A stretch of 11,342 nucleotides of DNA from an uncultured Pseudomonadota bacterium (GTDB lineage: Bacteria; Myxococcota; UBA796), in the NCBI GenBank assembly GCA_913040875.1, contig CAJWHX010000071.1:1-11342 (forward strand), in the 5' to 3' direction. The notes beneath the pieces are model-generated. The model had not been told where the DNA came from and did no database searches. It saw only the letters and a list, made by a program, of their open reading frames with translations. The translations under genes were made by a program, and so were the position numbers. Position 1 is the stretch's first letter, and every line of letters starts with the position of its first letter. Positions 5,451-11,342 of this stretch are shown here, in pieces.

Positions 5451-6467
5451 ATGTGGTTGTTGACTTGGACGTTGTCGATGGGCTGTCTAACCAAAATGGT
5501 CGATCGAGTAACCGTGGATCGTATTGTGGGTGAAGGCCAGACGATAGCCGATACACAGATGCCCTGCGCTTTGGGAGAATCGCTCAATCATGTTTTGATG
5601 GCGACTCAAGGAAAACGCACACCCAATTTGGGACTGTTGATCAGCAATGGCACTAGTGGTATTTGCGCACAGAGTAAAGCGTGGGAAGAACGTCTACGTG
5701 CAGAGCGTACGAAGGTTCAACGTCCGTTAACGGATCCGTATAGAGTCGCAGAGATCAAAGATGCTCAGATAGCTGCCAAACGGTGGGACAGACAGACGGC
5801 CAGACGATTTTATGCTGCATTTACATATGCAGAAGCCGGATTTGGATCTGTCGACACTCCCTGTCCAACGATCGAGGCACGGGATGAGTCAGCCTATTTG
5901 GTGGCCTTGATAGCGGGTACGTTTGCAGTCCTTCACGATAAGCAGAGTGACGGTACGGTAGGAGTTCCTTTGGATTTACTCCCCAAGATTGCACGTGCTT
6001 CGACTTGTTTGGATAATGAGAAGTGGTGGCACGTTCCTCAGGCATTGAGAGGGGGAATATGGGCAACCATCCCCGGTTCTGGACCGGACGACGTGGAACC
6101 TTGGGCGTTGCTTGAACAGGCAGCCAAAGAAGGTTCCGAGAGTGGTGTTCGCGTTGCGTATGCGGTGGGCGCACTACTTGCTAACAATGCTGGTGAGACA
6201 GACCGCATGCGACAGTTTTTAATTGGACACGGCGACTCAGTAAATCAAACGCCTCGGAATCAAGGTTTTGCCTTCTTTGATCAATATGCATATGAAGTTT
6301 CATTGCATCAATCTGACCTGTTGTGGATAGCTGAAACCGGTCATCGAACTCCGATACTGGGTGGTTTACCCATGTCCATACAGGAGACTCCATCTATAGA
6401 CGGCGAGGATCCGTTTGGTGACGATGTTGAAGCAGAGCCAAGTGAAGATCCGTTTGGTGAAGAGTGA
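5451..6467 (+). CDS. tatT: TatT, lipoprotein component of a TRAP transporter (TPR-associated)
   Basis: The ATG at 5451 is chosen because AGGAG (5441-5445) lies 5 bases upstream; it gives 338 residues. A short signal ends at a lipobox-like S-M-G-C12, so the protein is probably lipid-anchored in the periplasm. The body fits the TatT family: a helical repeat protein with an early C-A-L-G-E-S-L...N-L-G-L-L-I-S-N-G segment, and a central R-R-F-Y-A-A-F-T-Y-A-E-A-G-F-G where the family has 'a..fY..g..Ya..gf'. In Treponema pallidum, TatT (Tp0956) is a trimeric TPR-like lipoprotein that binds the solute-binding protein TatP, and may pass hydrophobic ligands. The next two genes encode a TatP-like protein and a fused permease, the same order. 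The C-terminal tail is acidic and carries two DPFG motifs (320-323, 333-336) that echo the DPFA motifs in the permease. Confidence 0.7.
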   Translation: MWLLTWTLSMGCLTKMVDRVTVDRIVGEGQTIADTQMPCALGESLNHVLMATQGKRTPNLGLLISNGTSGICAQSKAWEERLRAERTKVQRPLTDPYRVAEIKDAQIAAKRWDRQTARRFYAAFTYAEAGFGSVDTPCPTIEARDESAYLVALIAGTFAVLHDKQSDGTVGVPLDLLPKIARASTCLDNEKWWHVPQALRGGIWATIPGSGPDDVEPWALLEQAAKEGSESGVRVAYAVGALLANNAGETDRMRQFLIGHGDSVNQTPRNQGFAFFDQYAYEVSLHQSDLLWIAETGHRTPILGGLPMSIQETPSIDGEDPFGDDVEAEPSEDPFGEE

Positions 6468-6483
6468 TATCTGGCCGTTCAAT

Positions 6484-6503
6484 AACTGTAACCATAGACA
6501 GTT
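6484..6503 (+). promoter_or_regulatory. Weak hairpin between tatT and tatP
   Basis: AACTGT (6484-6489) pairs perfectly with ACAGTT (6498-6503) across an 8-base loop, just after the tatT stop. There is no T-run after it, so it is not a good intrinsic terminator. It may stabilise the upstream transcript end. The rest of the 117-base gap shows no gene. Confidence 0.25.
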
Positions 6504-6569
6504 TGATTCTAAGGAAGAATTTAGACATCCAACGGGTTATGCAAAGGTAAGAAGGAAACAGATTCGTAA

Positions 6570-6578
6570 GGTGAGGAG
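6570..6578 (+). promoter_or_regulatory. Strong ribosome binding site deciding the tatP start
   Basis: GGTGAGGAG lies 6 bases before the ATG at 6585. The alternative ATG at 6618, which would give a textbook signal peptide, has no Shine-Dalgarno sequence in front of it. The longer start is therefore preferred. Confidence 0.55.
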
Positions 6579-6584
6579 ATTGAC

Positions 6585-7622
6585 ATGTTGTGTACACTTT
6601 TCAATATTGCTATACAAATGCGAAAAGCAGTCCAGCGTACAGTCCTGGTTGGATTGACAACGGCTGGATTCATGGGATCAGCGACCGCCCAAAGCATTTG
6701 TGTTTTTGATCCCGCAGGTAAAGCAGGTGATTACTATCGATTGCTTGATCAATATGCTCTAGAGGCTTCATCTTGGGGCGTCTCTCTCGATGTCAAAGTC
6801 TACACGGATGAGGAAACTGCAGTCAAAGACTATGAAGCCAAACAATGTGATGCTGTAGTGGCAACAGGGGTTCGATTGGCTCGATTTAACAATTTCCCTA
6901 CATCGATTGAGGCGATTGGTGCCCTGCCGACCTATCCATTGTTGAAGAGTATGGTGAAAACACTGGCAACGTCGGGTGGTGCAGCCAAAATGATGAGTAA
7001 ATCTGGCAATGCAACAGTGGGTATTATTCCAATTGGTGCGGTATATGTTCTTGTAAGAGATCGGAACATAGACACTGTAGAGGAGTTGGCGGGAAAGAAG
7101 ATTGCCACGATGGATTACGACAAGCCGTCCGTTGTTATGGTGGAGAAGATTGGTGCCATCATGGTTCCAGCCGACCTAGGGAGTATTGGTCCGAAGTTCA
7201 ACAATGGCGATGTCGATGCCTGTTATATATCTGCTCCAGTATACCAGCCGTTTGAGCTGTGGAAAGGATTGGGAGAGAAGGGAGGCATCGCGAGACTGCC
7301 AATCGCTCAAGCCACTCTACAAGTGATGGCACGTGAAGAGGCATTCCCTGCCGACTTTTCAGCAAAGTCACGAGCATTCTTTTGGTCTAAGTTTGATGAG
7401 TCGATGGGATATGTGACGAAGGCGGAGGCGGCCATTCCAAGTAAGTATTGGATTGAGATACCTGCTTCAGATATTCCCGATTTTGATGAGATGTTTCAGC
7501 GTTCTAGAATTGAGTTGCGAGACACACACAACGCGTACAATCCAAAAATGCTGAGTGTGATGAAGGACAAACGTTGTAAAGCAGATGCCACGCGTCCTGA
7601 ATGTGCAGAGGATAAAGAATAA
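6585..7622 (+). CDS. tatP: TatP-like periplasmic solute-binding protein (AdeT1/2, DUF6091-type)
   Basis: The product has 345 residues from the ATG at 6585 (334 if started at 6618). A signal peptide is clear: M-R-K-A-V-Q-R followed by a hydrophobic core and a likely cut in A-T-A|Q (33-36). The mature protein starts I-C-V-F-D-P-A-G-K-A-G-D-Y. It contains W-G-V-S-L-D-V-K-V-Y-T-D-E, C-D-A-V-V-A-T-G-V-R, G-I-I-P-I-G-A-V-Y, A-G-K-K-I-A-T-M-D-Y-D-K, F-N-N-G-D-V-D (205-211) and a C-terminal R-C-K...P-E-C, all hallmarks of the AdeT1/2 (DUF6091) branch of TRAP-type binding proteins. In databases these are sometimes mislabelled as RND efflux proteins for aminoglycosides; position between tatT and a TRAP permease shows that uptake is the likely role. 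The ligand is unknown. Two Cys near each end (C39, C88; C331, C340) could form disulfides. Only 3 bases separate it from the permease, so the two are co-translated. Confidence 0.8.
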   Translation: MLCTLFNIAIQMRKAVQRTVLVGLTTAGFMGSATAQSICVFDPAGKAGDYYRLLDQYALEASSWGVSLDVKVYTDEETAVKDYEAKQCDAVVATGVRLARFNNFPTSIEAIGALPTYPLLKSMVKTLATSGGAAKMMSKSGNATVGIIPIGAVYVLVRDRNIDTVEELAGKKIATMDYDKPSVVMVEKIGAIMVPADLGSIGPKFNNGDVDACYISAPVYQPFELWKGLGEKGGIARLPIAQATLQVMAREEAFPADFSAKSRAFFWSKFDESMGYVTKAEAAIPSKYWIEIPASDIPDFDEMFQRSRIELRDTHNAYNPKMLSVMKDKRCKADATRPECAEDKE

Positions 7623-7625
7623 TCG

Positions 7626-9872
7626 ATGATGGATCGCATACGTCAGTTCACCGCACTGGGCATCTTTGGAGTGCTCTTTTGCGCGTTGTTGTTTGGGCTG
7701 GGTCCCTCTCTTTCTGCTCGACTGGTCTTGATCGGGGAAAAGATTTGGGACGGATACGCACAAGACTTGCGCTATGATCCAGATGTACCCGAGTGTGATT
7801 TACAAGAACTGGAATCTAAGCTGGAAACCTGCCCGGTAACAAATGGCCCAACGGGTGTTGAAACCGATGAGACAGATGATGAGGTAGATCCATTTGCAGA
7901 TGAACAGGATCCGTTTGCAGATCCTGAAGAGGACCCTTTCGCCGATGAACCAATAGTCAATACCGCGGTAAAAGAAGAGGACCCTTTTGCAGAGGAATCA
8001 GATCCCTTTGCAGAGGATGCAAAAGAAGACGCGAAGGCCGAGGCGGATCCATTTGCTGAAGAGGTCGATAAAGACGATCCGTTTGCGGGTGAAGCAGATC
8101 CTTTTGCCGCGGCACCATCGGTGCCCAAAGTGAACTGTATAGCATTGAGTACGTTGGCAGAGCGATGTTCGATGCGACATGCAGCCTACGATGATGTACA
8201 ATCTAGGTTGACCACAGATGTTCGGGCATATCGCAGCGTGGAGCTTGCTTTTGGAGCCATGGCGAAGTTTCCATATTGGAAGCACATGCTCATTCTACTT
8301 ACGTTACTGGGAGCCATTTCAGTCACCTCCCGCAATGAACACATTTCTTTGCGAGAAGTCGAGAATCAAACAGAACATCGAGTATCACAAACATTACAGT
8401 TGACGGTACATCTGTTGTGGCTTGTTTCCTGTTGGAATGATTATCAAGTTCAGCAGGCATCTGCTGCAGCAGCCGAGCATGCTGGAATTCCCCTTTTGTG
8501 GTGTGCGGGTTTTGCCGCGTTGGCAATCATTAATGTGTCACACCTCATGAAGCGTCCGGAGTTTTCAAATCCTCAACAGTTTTCGATTGGACGTTTGCTG
8601 ATGACCATTCCACTGTTTACCTACATGGGACTGATTGCTGGGGTTTGGTTTTTGGGCTGGGAAGGACTCTCTTCAGGACAAGCCATTTACTTGCACAAGT
8701 TTATCCAACATCCGACCATTTACCTCGGGATTGGTCTGTATATTTGGGCAGGGATGTTATTCGCGACGACTCGAGTAGCGAGGTTGGCATTTGGATTGCT
8801 TACACCGTGGGGATTGCCAATAGGGGTACTGGCTTGGCTTGCTGTGGTGTTGTCCGCCATCCCAACGGCATATTCCGGCGCCTCAGGTATTTTTGTAATT
8901 GCCGCTGGTGCGGTAATATTTGAGCAGCTTCGTAGTGCCGGAGTTAGCAAACGGATGGCCCTTGCAGCCACTGCAATGTCTGGATCTCTAGGCGTGGTTT
9001 TACGTCCTTGTTTGGTGGTGGTCCTCGTAGCGGTCCTTAATAAACAGGTGACCACGGATGAATTGTTTTCTCAAGGTTTGTGGGTGTTTGCCTTGACGGC
9101 GGTCCTGTTGCTGGGAGCCTTTTTATGGCGGAATCCGGAGCCTCTTCGAATTGATCCCGACCCACGTGCCAAAGAATTGTTTATGGGTGCGGTAACATCT
9201 TTACTGCCTTATGCAGGTCTAGTGCTGATCGGATGGTTTGCCTATGGCTTCTTGCTTGACATGTGGGTCAATGAACAGACGGCAGCATTGGTGTTACCCG
9301 GACTTCTATTGGTCATAGTGGTGTGGGAGAGAGTGAAAGTTCGTCCGAGTTTGCCAGAAGAGCCAGATCAAAGATCTGTAATGCCAACGTTGATCGATGC
9401 GACGATGGAATCGTCTATTCACATTGGAGCGTTGTTGGTGTTAATGGGAGCATCGGTTGCACTTGGCGGAGTGGTTGAACGGGCTGAGGTGATGTCCTTC
9501 TTTCCACAAGACTTAGGTGGACCGGTCGGAGCAATGACCGCACTCGTTGGGTTGATGGTGCTTGTTGGAATGACGATGGATGCTTTGGGCGCTGTGGTTC
9601 TCGTTTCAGTGACACTGGCAAAGGTCGCTTACGACAATGGCATTGATCCCGTACATTTCTGGATGATGGTCTTGGTGGCTTTTGAGTTGGGATATTTGAC
9701 GCCGCCAGTAGCCCTCAATCACTTACTGGCACGTCAGGTGATTGGTCCAGAGTCCAATCTGGAAGATGAGGAACTGGGATTCTGGTCTGACAACGAACAC
9801 TTATGGCTTCCCATGCTGGTGATGGGTGTGGCACTGGTATTGGTTGCATATGTCCCATTTATTTGGTATTAG
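7626..9872 (+). CDS. tatQM: Fused TRAP transporter permease (TatQM-like, DctQ-DctM fusion) with DPFA-rich insertion
   Basis: The product has 748 residues in the inner membrane. One helix (about 7-29) is followed by a long extracytoplasmic loop (about 35-215). This loop has four Cys (57, 69, 171, 181) and eight DPFA motifs in a strongly acidic stretch (88-161). More helices follow (about 219-345) and correspond to a DctQ-like small-subunit part. From about 355 onward comes the DctM-type large permease: A-Y-S-G-A-S-G-I-F (415-423), S-G-S-L-G-V-V-L-R-P near the first re-entrant hairpin, and G-M-T-M-D-A-L-G-A-V with G-Y-L-T-P-P-V-A-L-N (689-698) near the second. TRAP permeases use a sodium gradient together with a periplasmic binding protein. 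The fused arrangement and gene order match TatT-TatP-TatQM. The start codon could equally be the next ATG (7629). Which ligand is imported is not visible. Confidence 0.8.
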   Translation: MMDRIRQFTALGIFGVLFCALLFGLGPSLSARLVLIGEKIWDGYAQDLRYDPDVPECDLQELESKLETCPVTNGPTGVETDETDDEVDPFADEQDPFADPEEDPFADEPIVNTAVKEEDPFAEESDPFAEDAKEDAKAEADPFAEEVDKDDPFAGEADPFAAAPSVPKVNCIALSTLAERCSMRHAAYDDVQSRLTTDVRAYRSVELAFGAMAKFPYWKHMLILLTLLGAISVTSRNEHISLREVENQTEHRVSQTLQLTVHLLWLVSCWNDYQVQQASAAAAEHAGIPLLWCAGFAALAIINVSHLMKRPEFSNPQQFSIGRLLMTIPLFTYMGLIAGVWFLGWEGLSSGQAIYLHKFIQHPTIYLGIGLYIWAGMLFATTRVARLAFGLLTPWGLPIGVLAWLAVVLSAIPTAYSGASGIFVIAAGAVIFEQLRSAGVSKRMALAATAMSGSLGVVLRPCLVVVLVAVLNKQVTTDELFSQGLWVFALTAVLLLGAFLWRNPEPLRIDPDPRAKELFMGAVTSLLPYAGLVLIGWFAYGFLLDMWVNEQTAALVLPGLLLVIVVWERVKVRPSLPEEPDQRSVMPTLIDATMESSIHIGALLVLMGASVALGGVVERAEVMSFFPQDLGGPVGAMTALVGLMVLVGMTMDALGAVVLVSVTLAKVAYDNGIDPVHFWMMVLVAFELGYLTPPVALNHLLARQVIGPESNLEDEELGFWSDNEHLWLPMLVMGVALVLVAYVPFIWY
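7887..8108 (+). repeat. Eight in-frame DPFA motif copies in the permease gene
   Basis: The motif D-P-F-A, usually followed by an acidic pair (DE, EE, ED), occurs at residues 88, 95, 103, 119, 126, 141, 151 and 158. Codons vary between copies (gatccatttgca, gatccgtttgca, gaccctttcgcc), so the repeat is conserved at protein rather than DNA level. Spacing is irregular (7-16 residues), and the stretch is predicted to be disordered and extracytoplasmic. Confidence 0.85.
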
Positions 9873-9901
9873 TCAAGATAAGAAGGCTTTTTGGAGGAAT
9901 A

Positions 9902-10444
9902 ATGAAAACAATTATGTATTGTCATGGTCGTGGTTCTACCGGTAGAGGTTCGAAGTCAACCATAATCAAAAATTATTTTGAGCAACACAAATTTGTTGCC
10001 AATGATTATCCGACGAATGATCCTGTGGAGACCAATAAGGACAAGCCAATGCCTTGTGATCTGCACCAGATGAAAGAGTTTTGGCGATATGTACAGATGT
10101 TGACAGGAGATATCAAGATTCACAAACCTGATGTCATTATTGCCTCCTCGTTTGGCGGCGCTGTATTAACACGTGTCATTATGGAAGGTGGCTGGACTGG
10201 GCCGACAGTTTTCCTAGCACAAGCAGCTCACAAATTTGGTGTAACAGATACACTACCTGTTGGATGTGAGGCCATCTATATTCATGGTACAGAAGATGAC
10301 GTAGTGAATTTCGAAGGGAGTGCAGTATTGGCAGGAACCTCTAGCAATGCAAAACTTGTAACGGTGAGTGATGGACATCGTCTTAAAGCAGATGAGAGTC
10401 GAGAAGCCTATTTGACTGCAATCGCTGAACTATTGCAAGATTGA
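9902..10444 (+). CDS. Small alpha/beta hydrolase
   Basis: The product has 180 residues; the ATG follows GGAGG by 5 bases, and an in-frame start upstream inside the permease gene is excluded for lack of a site. The order of motifs is that of a minimal alpha/beta hydrolase: M-Y-C-H-G-R-G-S (5-12, oxyanion loop), the nucleophile elbow A-S-S83-F-G-G (81-86), a late acid in H-G-T-E-D-D-V-V (D132 or D133) and the catalytic H159 in D-G-H-R-L. It is about the size of YqiA/YcfP-type esterases, which lack a large lid. There is no signal peptide, so it is cytoplasmic. It begins 29 bases after the permease stop and so may belong to the TRAP operon. If so, it could process the imported compound; that is inference. 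Substrate is unknown. Confidence 0.75.
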   Translation: MKTIMYCHGRGSTGRGSKSTIIKNYFEQHKFVANDYPTNDPVETNKDKPMPCDLHQMKEFWRYVQMLTGDIKIHKPDVIIASSFGGAVLTRVIMEGGWTGPTVFLAQAAHKFGVTDTLPVGCEAIYIHGTEDDVVNFEGSAVLAGTSSNAKLVTVSDGHRLKADESREAYLTAIAELLQD

Positions 10445-10461
10445 TGTAGAGCTGGCTGGAC

Positions 10462-11292
10462 ATGTGGCACTCCGCGTGGTGGTTATTTTTATCCACAGTC
10501 GTAGACGTTGGATTGAATCAGTCTGAACAGCGTTCACAAGCGCTGGAATTCTCAAGGAGTATCGAGTCGTCAAAGCAGTTTGAAGTCTCGTTGGTGGATT
10601 CCTTGGGTGAAGGTGCAGGATGCTTTGACTCAGACCCTCGCTACGAGGTACAAACGGTAAATTGTCAGACGTGGTTGCAGTGGGTGTTGGCAGATGCGTA
10701 TGCGAGAGGCAATAAGTACCACTTTCGCAGAAATATGGACGTATTGCGTTACTATGAAGAGATTTCATTTGCCCACCGCAAGCATTTCATCGATCGGTGG
10801 ATATTATATGCACCGGAACCACTGATGACCATAGATCTTCCGAGTTGTCAGAGTGACCAGAGTCAACTGATTACGTTGCAACTGTCTGCATTTCGGAATC
10901 AACAGCAATTTCTCATGCCGTTGTTTCAAGAATCAGCCAGTGGTACGGAGCAACACGTCGTATCTTATCTATCGATTGAACAATCCAATCGCTGCGCAGA
11001 ATCACTCCCAGAAGGGTGGTACGTAGGATTCTTTGTCGCCAATGATACATGGCTCTCTAAGTGGAGTTCAATCGGTCAAATGGGTCTGGTCCACTCAATG
11101 ATCCTTGAAAAAACAGAAGGCCAGTTGTTCATCCATCACGCGTCAATGGACGCTAAACGTGTCATTAAAGAACCTTGGATTGATTTTCAACACCGTTTGG
11201 GTGTTGTGGCAAAGGGGTACCGATTCTTTGGATTGGATCCGACGTGGGCTCCCGGAAGAGAGTTGCCTGTGGGAGAGTCTAGATGTCAGTAG
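10462..11292 (+). CDS. Exported DUF1460-like (NlpC/P60 superfamily) amidase-type protein
   Basis: The product has 276 residues from the ATG at 10462, 17 bases after the hydrolase stop. The N-terminus (W-H-S-A-W-W-L-F-L-S-T-V-V) looks like a short signal sequence, though it lacks the usual basic residues and the ribosome binding site is weak. The core matches DUF1460, which includes N-acetylmuramoyl-L-alanine amidase-like cell-wall enzymes of papain-like fold. It has a nucleophile V-N-C68-Q-T-W, then M-D-V-L-R-Y-Y and H-R-K-H-F-I-D-R-W-I (105-114), where the family has 'RYr.g...y..R.Hy..dW'. A catalytic-type His follows in G-L-V-H211-S-M-I, then H-H-A-S-M-D-A-K-R-V. It probably acts on peptidoglycan peptides in the periplasm. 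It ends by overlapping the next gene by 10 bases. Confidence 0.65.
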   Translation: MWHSAWWLFLSTVVDVGLNQSEQRSQALEFSRSIESSKQFEVSLVDSLGEGAGCFDSDPRYEVQTVNCQTWLQWVLADAYARGNKYHFRRNMDVLRYYEEISFAHRKHFIDRWILYAPEPLMTIDLPSCQSDQSQLITLQLSAFRNQQQFLMPLFQESASGTEQHVVSYLSIEQSNRCAESLPEGWYVGFFVANDTWLSKWSSIGQMGLVHSMILEKTEGQLFIHHASMDAKRVIKEPWIDFQHRLGVVAKGYRFFGLDPTWAPGRELPVGESRCQ

Positions 11293-11342
11293 AATCTGAT
11301 CGAATCCCGTCGACGTTGAGAATGCCAGTCGGAGTTTGTGTA
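11283..11342 (+). CDS. Start of an unidentified downstream gene (3' truncated by window)
   Basis: An ATG at 11283 lies inside the last codons of the amidase-like gene, in another frame, with GGGAGAG a few bases upstream. The frame stays open for 20 codons to the window end (M-S-V-E-S-D-R-I-P-S...). A short overlap with a good ribosome binding site is typical of a translationally coupled operon member. Too little is visible to name it. Confidence 0.5.
   Translation, partial: MSVESDRIPSTLRMPVGVCV

Noticed and set aside
6580..6608. TTGACA (6580-6585) as the -35 box of an internal tatP promoter
   Set aside because: No -10 better than AATATT is found at 17 bases, and the region is better explained as the ribosome binding site and start of tatP.
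6585..7622. Annotation as an aminoglycoside-resistance RND efflux protein (AdeT)
   Set aside because: The protein is a soluble periplasmic binding protein by sequence and lies between TRAP components. The efflux label is a database inheritance and is not supported here.
7772..8128. Antisense frame encoding a Ser/Ala/Gly-rich low-complexity protein
   Set aside because: It is the mirror of the repeated DPFA codons of the permease gene. The sense frame has clear TRAP permease homology and the antisense frame has no start site or family signal.
9803..9901. In-frame upstream extension of the small hydrolase into the permease gene
   Set aside because: It overlaps conserved permease coding sequence in another frame, while the ATG at 9902 has an excellent ribosome binding site and begins the fold directly.
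10442..10461. Second selenocysteine codon at the TGA ending the small hydrolase
   Set aside because: The hydrolase fold is complete with its catalytic His before the stop, and the continuation shows no redox motif or homology.

Overview
The window looks like chromosomal DNA from a Gram-negative bacterium of moderate GC content. Three things point that way: exported proteins with lipoprotein-type signal sequences, a TRAP transporter cluster of the TatT/TatP type, and acidic DPFA-rich tracts. From memory, this transporter family and these tracts are frequent in Myxococcota/Bradymonadota-like ('deltaproteobacterial') lineages, but the window carries no taxonomic marker, so that placement is an inference. 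TGA is used as an ordinary stop elsewhere (6465-6467, 10442-10444), so the code is standard.

Layout. Positions 2-679 hold the C-terminal end of a membrane protein, probably a DUF2723-type glycosyltransferase-like protein. A palindrome-rich promoter region (680-792) precedes a hypothetical lipoprotein (793-1524). Convergent to it, on the minus strand, is a two-gene unit. It begins with an SseB-domain protein (2919 to 2188) and continues 18 bases later with a thioredoxin-fold lipoprotein (2169 to 1633) whose reading frame is interrupted by one in-frame TGA exactly at the redox motif. Read through, this gives U-G-Y-C, followed by a plausible bacterial SECIS hairpin, so the gene is best read as one selenoprotein. 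A divergent control region with two 15-bp inverted repeats separates this unit from a plus-strand protein with a DUF4872-like C-terminal half (3041-4120) and a stand-alone SWIM zinc-finger protein (4226-4549). A calcineurin-type metallophosphoesterase lies convergent to these (5383 to 4571).

From 5451 to 9872 runs a TRAP transporter locus in the order TatT lipoprotein, TatP-like (AdeT1/2, DUF6091-type) periplasmic binding protein, fused TatQM permease. This is the gene order known from the Treponema pallidum Tp0956-0958 system. The permease has a large extracytoplasmic insertion with eight DPFA motifs, and the TatT C-terminus carries two DPFG motifs, which suggests a shared linear motif between partners. 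Downstream, closely spaced and possibly co-transcribed, are a small alpha/beta hydrolase (9902-10444) and an exported DUF1460-type NlpC/P60-superfamily amidase-like protein (10462-11292). The start of a further gene (11283 onward) overlaps the latter.

Most noteworthy: the exported Sec-containing thioredoxin-like lipoprotein that would be mis-annotated as two fragments, the shared DPF motifs in the TRAP locus, and several unassigned palindromic operator-like sites in the promoter regions.
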